Origin: CAWBXL01 sp963837365
GTDB taxonomy: Bacteria; Acidobacteriota; Terriglobia; Terriglobales; Acidobacteriaceae
Assembly: GCA_963837365.1 (NCBI GenBank)
Contig: CAWIMW010000005.1
Span: forward strand, 1-64,000
DNA: 64,000 bases
Reading direction: 5' to 3'
How positions within the stretch are numbered: position 1 is the stretch's first letter; every line of letters begins with the position of its first letter. The translations under genes and the position numbers were made by a program. Below are positions 44,909 through 52,206 of the stretch, one piece after another. The notes under the pieces were generated by a model. That model was not told where the DNA came from, did no database searches, and saw only the letters and a list, made by a program, of their open reading frames with translations.

Positions 44909-47434
44909 TTACTGGTTTAGGCCCTCCACAATTTTCTGTAGATGCTGGGCGATTTCCTCCGGGCTGGTGCCGGGTGGGAAGGTGACTGGGGCGCCGATAC
45001 TTACGCGGATTTTACCGGGCCGGGCGAAGTGTTTGCCTGCCTGTTTTAGTTCGAAAAGCCCATCAATTCGCATAGGAACAATCGGAATTTTGAGGTTATT
45101 CGCCAGTAGCCCGATGCCGGCCTGGAAAGAACCGGTTTTCCCGTCAGCGGTGTGGCGGCCTTCGGGAAAGACCAGCACGCTGTAGCCGTGGTCTACGCAT
45201 TCTCCGGCGTAGGCGAAACTTTCGCGGAAGCCGGAGGCACGGGGGAGAGGGAACAGATTGAGCAACGTCACTCCCAGCGCCCACCTGACGCGATCGTAGA
45301 TCCGGGCAAACATGTTGCGAGTCGGCGGAGGAGTGCGCAGAGATTGCATAACTTCTCCGCCAGCGGCAGTCGCCAGGTAATGGCGGATGCGCGCGGGGAG
45401 AGCTTTGTGGACAAAGCCGACATCCACGTGGCTGATGTGATTGCAAATGACCAGCACGGGGCCGCGGACTCCGCGCAGATTTTCTTTTCCTTTGACTCTG
45501 GGCCAGCCCAATAGGAATACTGCGGGGCGTCCTAAGAAATATTGGGAGAGGATTCTGATCCACGAGATTGGCCAGCGCAACGTCCAGCGGGGATAGTGAT
45601 ATTTGGTTCGCGCATGGACGCTGCCTTGCAAAAAGCGTTCGAGATCGCCTACCGTTTGCATGGACGCGAAGCCGGCTTCGCTGAGGTCGATCTGGTAGCG
45701 GTCTTCCAGCGCTCCCATGAGTTCTACGCGCTCCAGTGAGGACAGATTCAAATCAGAGTCCAGATTGGTGCTGCTTGACAAGTGAGTGGGCGAGCCCCCC
45801 TTGATTCGCCCGATCAAATCTCCCAGGACGGTGGGGGATTTGGGGCGCCCTGTTTCCTGCGTTTGCTGTGCAATCGCCGCTTGCTGGATCAGGTTACGGC
45901 GCGGTTTTTGTGTGGAGGTGCGGGGGAAATCTTCCTCGGGCCATACCATCCAGTGGCGCATGCGCTGGTATTCGGCCAGAGGTTCGTTGGCTTTTCCGAC
46001 TACTGCTTTAGGGTCCGCGTTCGTTTCGCGGAGGATTAAGATAGCGCAGGGATCGGCGTTCCCATTTCTCGGTAATCCTACGACCACACAATCTTTCACT
46101 TCCGGCTGGCGGCGTAGGGCCGCTTCCAGATCGTCAGGGTACACGTTCATGCCTGCCGGGGTGACGATTACATCTTTCTTTCTGCCTTTGAAATAGAGAT
46201 TCCCTTGGGCATCGAGTTCGCCGATGTCGCCGGTGTGATACCAGCTTTCTTGGCTGGACATGGGCTTGAGTTCTTGTCCGCTCCAATAGCCGCTGGCTAC
46301 GCCGCCTCCCCGGACTAGAATTTCTCCGTCTTCGCTCAGTTTGACTTCGCGTCCTGCCAGAACTTTTCCAATGGAACCTTTGCCCAGGCGGAAGGGGTGG
46401 TTCACGCTGATCAGCGATGTAGTCTCGGTCAGGCCATAGCCTTGGATTACGGCGATGCCCAGGCGTCCCCAAAATTCTTCGGTGACGCTGTCCATTGCGG
46501 CACCACCGCAGATGAAGGCCCAGAATTTCCATCCGAATTGACGGCGGATGCTTTGGAAGATCATGGAGCGGAGGAGGAAGTGCCTGGTTTTGGAGGATTC
46601 GAAACGCTGGCGGAAGCGTGCCAGTTTTCCTTGATCTTCCAGATCGCGTTCTATTTTTTCTTTTAGCGATTGCAATACGCGGGGCACGGCGACCAGAACC
46701 GAGGCGCGCTCGCGCTTGATGGTGGCAATGACTTCCGAGGGCTTGAGGGAATCCTGAAAGATGACGGTTCCGCCCATGGTTCGCGGCAGGAAGATTCCGA
46801 GGAATTGCCCGAAGACATGGCTCAGTGGCAGGAGATTGAGAAAACCCACGGGATGGAACCAGCGCTCGTACTTCAGGTATTTCTGGATTTCAGTTTCCAG
46901 CGGCGCGACGTTGGCTAGAACATTGCCGTGGGTGATGACGACTCCTTTGGGTTCGGCGGTCGTGCCGGAGGTGAACACGACCTGGAGAACGTCGGAGGAG
47001 CAGACTTCAGCTGAGGTATAAGGAGCGGAATCGTGACGGGCCAGAGTTTGCAGCAAGTCCTCGAACGCCAGCGAGGGGACCGAACCGGCCTGATGTTTTT
47101 TCGTGCACAAAAGCAACCTGGCGCCAACCTGATGAAAAACGCGCAGGGCGAAATCGGAAGTAGCCGCGTCGTCCATGGGAACGACGATCACTCCCGCCAG
47201 GGCACAGCCGAAAAACACAGCCACCCAGGCTGCGGAATTTGGGCCCCAGACTACGACGTATTCACCTTTGTGAATTTGCTGGGCTTCCAACTCACGCGCG
47301 AAACGAAACGCGGTTTCAGCTACCTGGCGGTAACTCCAGTGCGCGGTGCGGTAACCATCGGGCTCTATATAGGCGCATTCATTTCCCCGGCGAAGGAAGT
47401 CGTTGAGGTATTCAGCGATGGACGAGCGTTCCAT
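44909..47434 (-). CDS. acyl-CoA/ACP synthetase - ACP - PlsC acyltransferase fusion
   Basis: An 841-residue three-domain enzyme. The AMP-binding domain (about 1-540) has VVFTSGTTAEPKGVVITHGN, GYGLTETTSLISVNHPF and the hinge GRKKDVIVTPAGMNVYPDDL. An ACP-like domain (about 585-640) has the phosphopantetheine region DSDLNLSSLERVELMG. A PlsC domain follows with NHISHVDVG (HxxxxD) and FPEGRHTADGK. It probably activates a fatty acid, loads its own ACP and acylates a lysophospholipid (Aas-like). The ATG at 47434 starts 1 bp after the LysR stop. Confidence 0.85.
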   Translation of the reverse strand: MERSSIAEYLNDFLRRGNECAYIEPDGYRTAHWSYRQVAETAFRFARELEAQQIHKGEYVVVWGPNSAAWVAVFFGCALAGVIVVPMDDAATSDFALRVFHQVGARLLLCTKKHQAGSVPSLAFEDLLQTLARHDSAPYTSAEVCSSDVLQVVFTSGTTAEPKGVVITHGNVLANVAPLETEIQKYLKYERWFHPVGFLNLLPLSHVFGQFLGIFLPRTMGGTVIFQDSLKPSEVIATIKRERASVLVAVPRVLQSLKEKIERDLEDQGKLARFRQRFESSKTRHFLLRSMIFQSIRRQFGWKFWAFICGGAAMDSVTEEFWGRLGIAVIQGYGLTETTSLISVNHPFRLGKGSIGKVLAGREVKLSEDGEILVRGGGVASGYWSGQELKPMSSQESWYHTGDIGELDAQGNLYFKGRKKDVIVTPAGMNVYPDDLEAALRRQPEVKDCVVVGLPRNGNADPCAILILRETNADPKAVVGKANEPLAEYQRMRHWMVWPEEDFPRTSTQKPRRNLIQQAAIAQQTQETGRPKSPTVLGDLIGRIKGGSPTHLSSSTNLDSDLNLSSLERVELMGALEDRYQIDLSEAGFASMQTVGDLERFLQGSVHARTKYHYPRWTLRWPISWIRILSQYFLGRPAVFLLGWPRVKGKENLRGVRGPVLVICNHISHVDVGFVHKALPARIRHYLATAAGGEVMQSLRTPPPTRNMFARIYDRVRWALGVTLLNLFPLPRASGFRESFAYAGECVDHGYSVLVFPEGRHTADGKTGSFQAGIGLLANNLKIPIVPMRIDGLFELKQAGKHFARPGKIRVSIGAPVTFPPGTSPEEIAQHLQKIVEGLNQ

Positions 47435-47435
47435 G

Positions 47436-48357
47436 CTAGGCACGCATGAGCCGCGCCGGTTTCGGGCAGTAGGCAGAAAGCACATCCAGAAATTCGCTTA
47501 CGTAGGCAGGACTGGGCTGATTGCGCAGAGTGGCGGCGTGCCACACGCGGCGGAATCCTTTGCTGGTGAGCGGGCGCAAAACTACTTTGCCACTTTGTTC
47601 ATAGGGTGCTACCGCCCAGCGTGCGAGGAACCCGATGCCCGTTCCTGCGGCGGCCAACTCGATGATGCCTTCGGTGAGTATGAATCTCCATGATTCGTTC
47701 CGGCTCGACTCCAGACTTGTGCAGGACCGACAGGAATGTGCTCTCTTCCCGTGGAGGGTATATGAGAACGGTTTCTGCCGCCAATTCTTTCGGCGAGATT
47801 TGGCTCTTCGCTGCCAGTGGATGTTTTGGGGCCATTACTAAAACCAGTTCGTCTTCAAACATCGGCATCAGGCGCAGACTGGAATTGCGCGGTGGAGGCG
47901 TGCAGTTCAGGATGGCCACGTCGAGTTTGCCGTCCAACAATGCTTCGATGGGGCGATGGGTGTATTCGGCATCAATGCTGACTTCAACCTTTGGGTAGCG
48001 CGCGTGAAATTTCTTAAGCACTGGAGGCAGCCAGTGATAGCAGGTGTAGCATTCGGTGCTGATGCGGATGATGCCGCGCGTGCCGCCATTCAAGCCGATG
48101 ATCTGGGATTCGGCGGTTTTCAGTTCGCCTAATATTTTTTCTGCTGATAAGAGAAGCTTTTCTCCCGCTGGCGTTAGCACCATTCTCTTTCCCAACCTCA
48201 AGAACAATGCGGCTCCCAGTCTTTCTTCTGCGTCCCTCAACTGATGGCTTAAGGCAGACTGGGTCAGGTGCAGGAGTTTGCCGGCCTCGGTCACGCTGCC
48301 GGTTTGGGCTACTGCGGCCAGAAGACGCAGGTGGCGGATTTCCAGCTTTACATCCAT
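47436..48357 (-). CDS. LysR-family regulator, frameshifted
   Basis: The N-terminal winged helix is typical: LEIRHLRLLAAVAQTGSVTE, AGKLLHLTQSALSHQLRDAE. The effector domain follows to ERIMEI near 47685, then the frame is lost. Another frame continues ILTEGIIELAAAGTGIGFLA to the stop at 47436. One inserted base near 47680 explains it. The stop is 1 bp from the ATG of the acyltransferase fusion, so regulator and enzyme share a transcript. It diverges from the AraC gene across a repeat-bearing spacer. Confidence 0.85.
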
Positions 48358-48370
48358 GACATGAGCATAG

Positions 48371-48407
48371 TTCATCTATTTGTGGGAAACAAACAATAAT
48401 TCTAATA
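48371..48407 (+). promoter_or_regulatory. 37-bp conserved element, copy 1
   Basis: TTCATCT, nine bases, then AAACAAACAATAATTCTAATA. The same blocks at the same spacing recur at 49620-49656 (29 of 37 identical). It lies 14 bp before the LysR start and 92 bp before the AraC start. It is a candidate shared operator or promoter. Confidence 0.5.
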
Positions 48408-48408
48408 T

Positions 48409-48443
48409 CAAGACAGTTAGACAAGACAGTTGGGCAAGACAGT
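48409..48443 (+). repeat. three CAAGACAGT direct repeats, 13-bp period
   Basis: CAAGACAGT begins at 48409, 48422 and 48435, with four-base spacers TTAG/A.., TTGG/G... They are in the LysR-AraC spacer next to the 37-bp element, suggesting iterated regulator sites. Confidence 0.6.
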
Positions 48444-48499
48444 AGACATGGGGCACATTTTTGTGCGACTGGCCAACCCAAAAGGGAATCTAAGACGCC

Positions 48500-49330
48500 A
48501 TGCCTGGATTCGCAGTCCAACAGCTGCTGAAAACTCAGACGCTAGCCATTCGCGACGTGTGCTGCTCGGGCAGCCACATGAGTATGGGCGCGGAAGAGTA
48601 TTGCGATGCGACACAACTGGTGTTCCCCTATCGCGGCGTTTATATACGGCATCTGGGACAAGACCAGGCAGTAGCGGAAGCGAACCAGGTGTTGTTTTTC
48701 AATGCCGATGACGGTTATAGAGTCAGCCACCCGGTTGCCGGTGGCGATGCCTGCCTGACCCTGAAACTCAGCGAGCCGCTCCTGCGCGAACTCGCACCAC
48801 GGGACCTTTTGCGGAACACGGCGCCGCTGGCGTTCCGGTTGCAGCGCCTGCGGATTGACCCGCGGGCGCAAGTGCTGGTGGCGCTGCTACGGCATAGCCT
48901 TCGTGAGAACATTGCGGAGCCCTTGGAAGCCGAGAGCCTTGCCCTGACTCTGGTGCGCCGGTCGCTGGGGCCGCGTACTTCACATCCAGCCGGCGCTACG
49001 GTTGGACGGCAGCGGCTGGTTGACCGGGTGAAGCTGGCGCTGATGAATGATCTGGCACGGCGCTGGACTCTGGCGAAGATTGGCGCCGAGGTGCGCTGCT
49101 CTCCGGTGTACCTCACGCAGGTTTTCCAGCAGGTAGAAGGCGTGCCGTTGTACCGGTACCAGTTGCGATTGCGTTTGGCGCGGGCGCTCGACCTTCTTTC
49201 CCACTATGACGACCTTACCAGCCTGAGCCTGGAGCTTGGCTTCTCCAGTCATAGCCATTTTAGCTCCGCGTTTCGCGAGGCTTACGGGCGTTCGCCCTCC
49301 GCGTTCAGACAATCCGCTTTGCGCCGTTAG
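48500..49330 (+). CDS. AraC-family transcriptional regulator
   Basis: A 276-residue protein. An N-terminal cupin-like sensor (DATQLVFPYRGVYIRHLGQD; ANQVLFFNADDGYRVSHPV) is followed by two C-terminal helix-turn-helices: RRWTLAKIGAEVRCSPVYLT and LTSLSLELGFSSHSHFSSAF, with the AraC signature ending REAYGRSPSAFR. Its upstream region holds direct repeats and a 37-bp element that recurs before the secreted protein gene at 49798. That gene may be a target. Confidence 0.9.
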   Translation: MPGFAVQQLLKTQTLAIRDVCCSGSHMSMGAEEYCDATQLVFPYRGVYIRHLGQDQAVAEANQVLFFNADDGYRVSHPVAGGDACLTLKLSEPLLRELAPRDLLRNTAPLAFRLQRLRIDPRAQVLVALLRHSLRENIAEPLEAESLALTLVRRSLGPRTSHPAGATVGRQRLVDRVKLALMNDLARRWTLAKIGAEVRCSPVYLTQVFQQVEGVPLYRYQLRLRLARALDLLSHYDDLTSLSLELGFSSHSHFSSAFREAYGRSPSAFRQSALRR

Positions 49331-49430
49331 TGTTCCCTCCAACAAATCGCTAAAGATTCTGATAGCGGCTATCTCTTCCGCAATGGCCTACTGCTCGCAC
49401 ACCCGAAATTTCGGGTCTTGGAGAGTAGTC

Positions 49431-49586
49431 ATGGCTGAAAAAACTTGTGCGGCATGCGATTACAAACTGGATGCGAACGCGATCAAGGTCACAATCGGCG
49501 GCAAGCCGATTGAAGTGTGCTGTGAAGAGTGCGCACAGAAGCTGAAAGAGGCGCACGCTTCCGCGACCACAGCAAGGAAGAACTGA
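49431..49586 (+). CDS. small four-Cys metal-binding protein (51 aa)
   Basis: Starts MAEKTCAACDYKLDANAIKV, with two Cys pairs, Cys6/Cys9 and a CCEEC cluster (KPIEVCCEECAQKLKEAHA). The Cys-x2-Cys ... Cys-Cys-x2-Cys spacing and the strand-strand-helix layout match TRASH/YHS-like metal-sensing domains. GGAG precedes the ATG. It may carry or sense copper or zinc; no transporter is adjacent. Confidence 0.75.
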   Translation: MAEKTCAACDYKLDANAIKVTIGGKPIEVCCEECAQKLKEAHASATTARKN

Positions 49587-49619
49587 GCCCCGGCGCAGTT
49601 CTTCGCTGCATGAGCCAGG

Positions 49620-49656
49620 TTCATCTTTCAAATGAAAACAAACAATAATCCTAATA
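49620..49656 (+). promoter_or_regulatory. 37-bp conserved element, copy 2
   Basis: TTCATCT, nine bases, then AAACAAACAATAATCCTAATA; see copy 1 at 48371. It lies 141 bp upstream of the secreted protein gene at 49798. Confidence 0.5.
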
Positions 49657-49797
49657 GTAGGGATGGGTGCTCCAATCGCGTATGAGTCTTGCAAAACAGT
49701 TGGAGCGCAAGCAGCGGATGGCAGAGCCAGTGGTGCACGATCACCTTGGTTCTGCCTGGACTTTCGCTTGATGCAAGACGACATACATGGAGGGTGT

Positions 49798-50235
49798 ATG
49801 AAGAGGATTACCGCGAACATAACTTCACTGGTAGTGGTTGTTTTGTTATTGACGACTGCCGGTTTCTCGCAGTTCATGCAGCAAGTGGTGCTCAAAGCAG
49901 ACGTCCCCTTTGAGTTCAGCGTGGGGAAAAAGACATTTCCAGCCGGCGAATACCGGGTAGTGAGGGTTGCACCCCATACTTTAACACTGCGTGATACTGC
50001 CAATCGGGTGCTTACTTCGTTTGTGACCGCGCCGGTGATCACACGCACGGTTCACTCAACACCTGCCCTTCGGTTTAGGGCCGACGGAGAACGGTATGTG
50101 CTCATCCAAATTTGGCCGAGCGGGGTGACGACTGGTTACGAGTTGTCGACATCGAAGCGCGTAACGTTGTTGGCGCGCCAACGGCCTTCTAATACTGATG
50201 TCCAAGCCGTTGCTTCGACTCCGGTGGGAAAGTAG
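49798..50235 (+). CDS. secreted DVPFEF-type protein of Acidobacteriota
   Basis: A 145-residue protein from the ATG at 49798 (GGAGGG site, 3 nt spacer). Signal peptide (ANITSLVVVVLLLTTAGFSQ), then the family core LKADVPFEFSVGKKTFPAGEYRV, a beta-rich middle (LTLRDTANRVLTSF) and a basic end. I recognise this pattern as a small secreted family common in Acidobacteriota; its role is unknown. It is followed after 10 bp by a helical protein, likely co-transcribed. Confidence 0.7.
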   Translation: MKRITANITSLVVVVLLLTTAGFSQFMQQVVLKADVPFEFSVGKKTFPAGEYRVVRVAPHTLTLRDTANRVLTSFVTAPVITRTVHSTPALRFRADGERYVLIQIWPSGVTTGYELSTSKRVTLLARQRPSNTDVQAVASTPVGK

Positions 50236-50245
50236 CGAGGGCAGT

Positions 50246-50773
50246 ATGAACAGCGAGATGAGGGAGCAACGTAGACCGCTGGTGGATCTGCATGTACAAG
50301 AGGTAATCCGCTCGGCGGAACATGAACTGTCGGCGTTATTGCAGCAACGCGCTGACGTGATGAAACGCATTGGCTCGATCAAGCAAACGCTGGTTGGCCT
50401 GGCCAATATGTTCGGCGATTCCATACTCAGCGAGCCATTGCAGGAGTTGCTTGACCGGAATACCGTGCGGCGGTCTGGGTTTACCCAGGCTTGCCGCGCG
50501 GTGTTGATGGAAGCTCCGTCGCATTTATCGGCGCGCCAGGTTTGTGATTTGTTGCGGAGGAAATTTCCCGGCGTGCTGGAGCGGCACAAGAAGCCGCTTG
50601 CTTCAGTCACGACCGTGCTTGCCCGGCTGGTTGAGTATGACGAGGCGCGTACCTTTTTGACTGAAGAGGGGAGAATGTGGCAATGGGTAGCGGAGCGGGA
50701 GCGTAAGGATGGAGGCCTTCTTGTGCGCCCGCTGCCGGTGATGGGCTTTGTGGATCCACGAAGTACAGCCTGA
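50246..50773 (+). CDS. hypothetical winged-helix-like protein
   Basis: A 175-residue protein. The start at 50246 has AGGGC upstream. The first third is a coiled coil (VIRSAEHELSALLQQRADVM) and the second half looks like a winged helix (FTQACRAVLMEAPSHLSARQ, VCDLLRRKFPGVLERHKKPL, SVTTVLARLVEYDEARTF). It may bind DNA. It lies 10 bp after the secreted protein gene and ends at a strong terminator, so the pair forms one transcript. Confidence 0.6.
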   Translation: MNSEMREQRRPLVDLHVQEVIRSAEHELSALLQQRADVMKRIGSIKQTLVGLANMFGDSILSEPLQELLDRNTVRRSGFTQACRAVLMEAPSHLSARQVCDLLRRKFPGVLERHKKPLASVTTVLARLVEYDEARTFLTEEGRMWQWVAERERKDGGLLVRPLPVMGFVDPRSTA

Positions 50774-50825
50774 ACCTTTCATTAAGTGATTGACTTTGCA
50801 CCATTTAGATATTGCCGTTGGCATT

Positions 50826-50858
50826 GCGCGCCGCAAACCCCTTGCGGCGCGCGGTTTT
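50826..50858 (+). terminator. rho-independent terminator
   Basis: Perfect 11-bp arms GCGCGCCGCAA / TTGCGGCGCGC with a 5-nt loop, then GGTTTTTG, 52 bp past the stop at 50773. Confidence 0.92.
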
Positions 50859-50950
50859 TGGGGTAAAATCCTCCTCGTCCAATCTCAGCACCTGGAATTT
50901 GCTCGTTGACCGGTTCATTCGCGGATCTCCCCCGCGCGGAGGATCAAGTC

Positions 50951-51046
50951 GTGAGTATTGTGGTTTGGAAAATTCTGCGGCTGCTGCCCAAGCCGATTGT
51001 GTTCATTCTGATGTTCTTCCTGCTCGGAGCTGTAGCCCGGGCTTAG
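50951..51046 (+). CDS. possible single-helix membrane microprotein (31 aa)
   Basis: A GTG start with GGAGG 8 nt upstream opens a 31-codon frame, SIVVWKILRLLPKPIVFILM then FFLLGAVARA, almost entirely a membrane helix. It lies after a terminator with nothing else around it. Size alone makes chance plausible, but the ribosome binding site and composition argue for a real small protein. Confidence 0.35.
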   Translation: MSIVVWKILRLLPKPIVFILMFFLLGAVARA

Positions 51047-51195
51047 GTTTATTTCGCTGGGCAATCTTCAATCGAATGCGCGCCAAGCGTGTGAGTTATC
51101 GCCCCGCAAGAAGCACAAGGCTTTGGGGCGCGCAGATTCCTCTCCGCCAAAAAGAATGCGGTTCAGAACGGCAATGGTGAGAGTGATTTTATTCG

Positions 51196-51567
51196 TCAAA
51201 TAATGCCGGACTTTACCCGGCGCAAGAATTCTTCTGCTGCCATGCGAGTACGGGCGGCGCGGGGGCCATCTTCTCCATGTTCCAGGAGGACTTCTTGCAT
51301 GACGATATCGGCTGCGTCTCGAGGTTTAAAGCCGCGTTTCACCAGGTTGTGCGCCCGAGTCATGAAGTCTTCCTCTTCGACTAGTTCTGCGCGGATACCG
51401 TAGTCCTGGCATTTGTGGGACTGAAATTTTGCGTTAGCCAGGCGGTCGTAGGCGGCCTTGGCATCCGGGTCGCTTAGCAGGTCGGGGGAATTCATGACCC
51501 AACTGCACTGTGAGCAGGCCCATCCCTGCGAGGTGCCGCTTTCAACCCACTTGAGCCATCTTGCCAT
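51196..51567 (-). CDS. hypothetical protein, 123 aa
   Basis: The N-terminus has a Cys pair (WACSQCSWVM) in a Trp-rich segment and a further HKC, suggesting a metal-binding patch. The rest is helical and charged (AYDRLANAKFQSHKCQDYGI; RAARTRMAAEEFLRRVKSG). No family is recognised with confidence. It stands alone, convergent to the region after 50773. Confidence 0.55.
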   Translation of the reverse strand: MARWLKWVESGTSQGWACSQCSWVMNSPDLLSDPDAKAAYDRLANAKFQSHKCQDYGIRAELVEEEDFMTRAHNLVKRGFKPRDAADIVMQEVLLEHGEDGPRAARTRMAAEEFLRRVKSGII

Positions 51568-51715
51568 TCTGAGTTACCGGGGGTAGGGGAAACTTGCTGC
51601 GGGGCGATCAGACTTCCTAAATATGAAGATAAAGCCCCTAGGTTAACTTTACCTGTAAATGAATACGGAAGGAACTTTATTTTCGTTCTCGAAGCGGAAC
51701 AAAGAACCAGTTTTA

Positions 51716-51892
51716 TTACTGTTTTATCACTGGTTGGCGTTCTTCTGCTAAGAACGCAACCTCTTCAATTCCGCTGGAACGGACGGCTTCTAGCGCCTCT
51801 CGCACATACCGATATCGGGCGCGCGCATCTGCTTTGAAATAGACAACCCGAGGGGAGCCACTTCGAACCTGTTCTTGGATCAAATACGACAT
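51716..51892 (-). pseudogene. ExbD/TolR C-terminal fragment
   Basis: A 58-codon frame from ATG 51892 reads PRVVYFKADARARYRYVREA, LEAVRSAGIEEVAFLAEER, the periplasmic C-terminal end of ExbD/TolR proteins. The membrane helix with its key Asp is absent; in frame upstream there is a stop near 51905. ExbB and a full ExbD are not nearby. It is a decayed or relocated fragment. Confidence 0.65.
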
Positions 51893-52206
51893 TTGAGGTG
51901 CGGGAGATCAGATGATTAGAACGGCGTCTTTCGTGTGACGGATGCATGGTTTTGACTGGCCATTGACTTATCACCTTATATAAGGGCATAAGCCCGGTTC
52001 CTTCGGTAACTCGGTCGTACACTCCCTTCTGGTAACCCTTGGTAACCATACGATTCTGGGTGTCCGGTCGTACAATTGGCCTTGTCCGTACGACCATCTC
52101 TTGGCATTGGCCTCCACACTGTCTCGGGAATGGTTTACTCGCCACAGCTTCCTGGGTTTGAAGTCGCTGGGGCGGGTCCGACAATACAAGCGGAGTTCGC
52201 ACTTCT
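51893..52206. other. intergenic, no gene recognised
   Basis: It probably contains the remains of the upstream part of the ExbD-like gene and the promoter of the TPR gene at 52207. No strong hairpin or motif was found. Confidence 0.4.

Noticed and set aside
48409..48443. CAAGACAGT repeats as a CRISPR array
   Set aside because: Repeats are 9 bp with 4-bp spacers and no cas genes; far too short.
50812..51180. 122-codon plus-strand frame after the terminator
   Set aside because: Begins inside the terminator, Ser/Arg-rich; the 31-codon frame within it has the better ribosome binding site.
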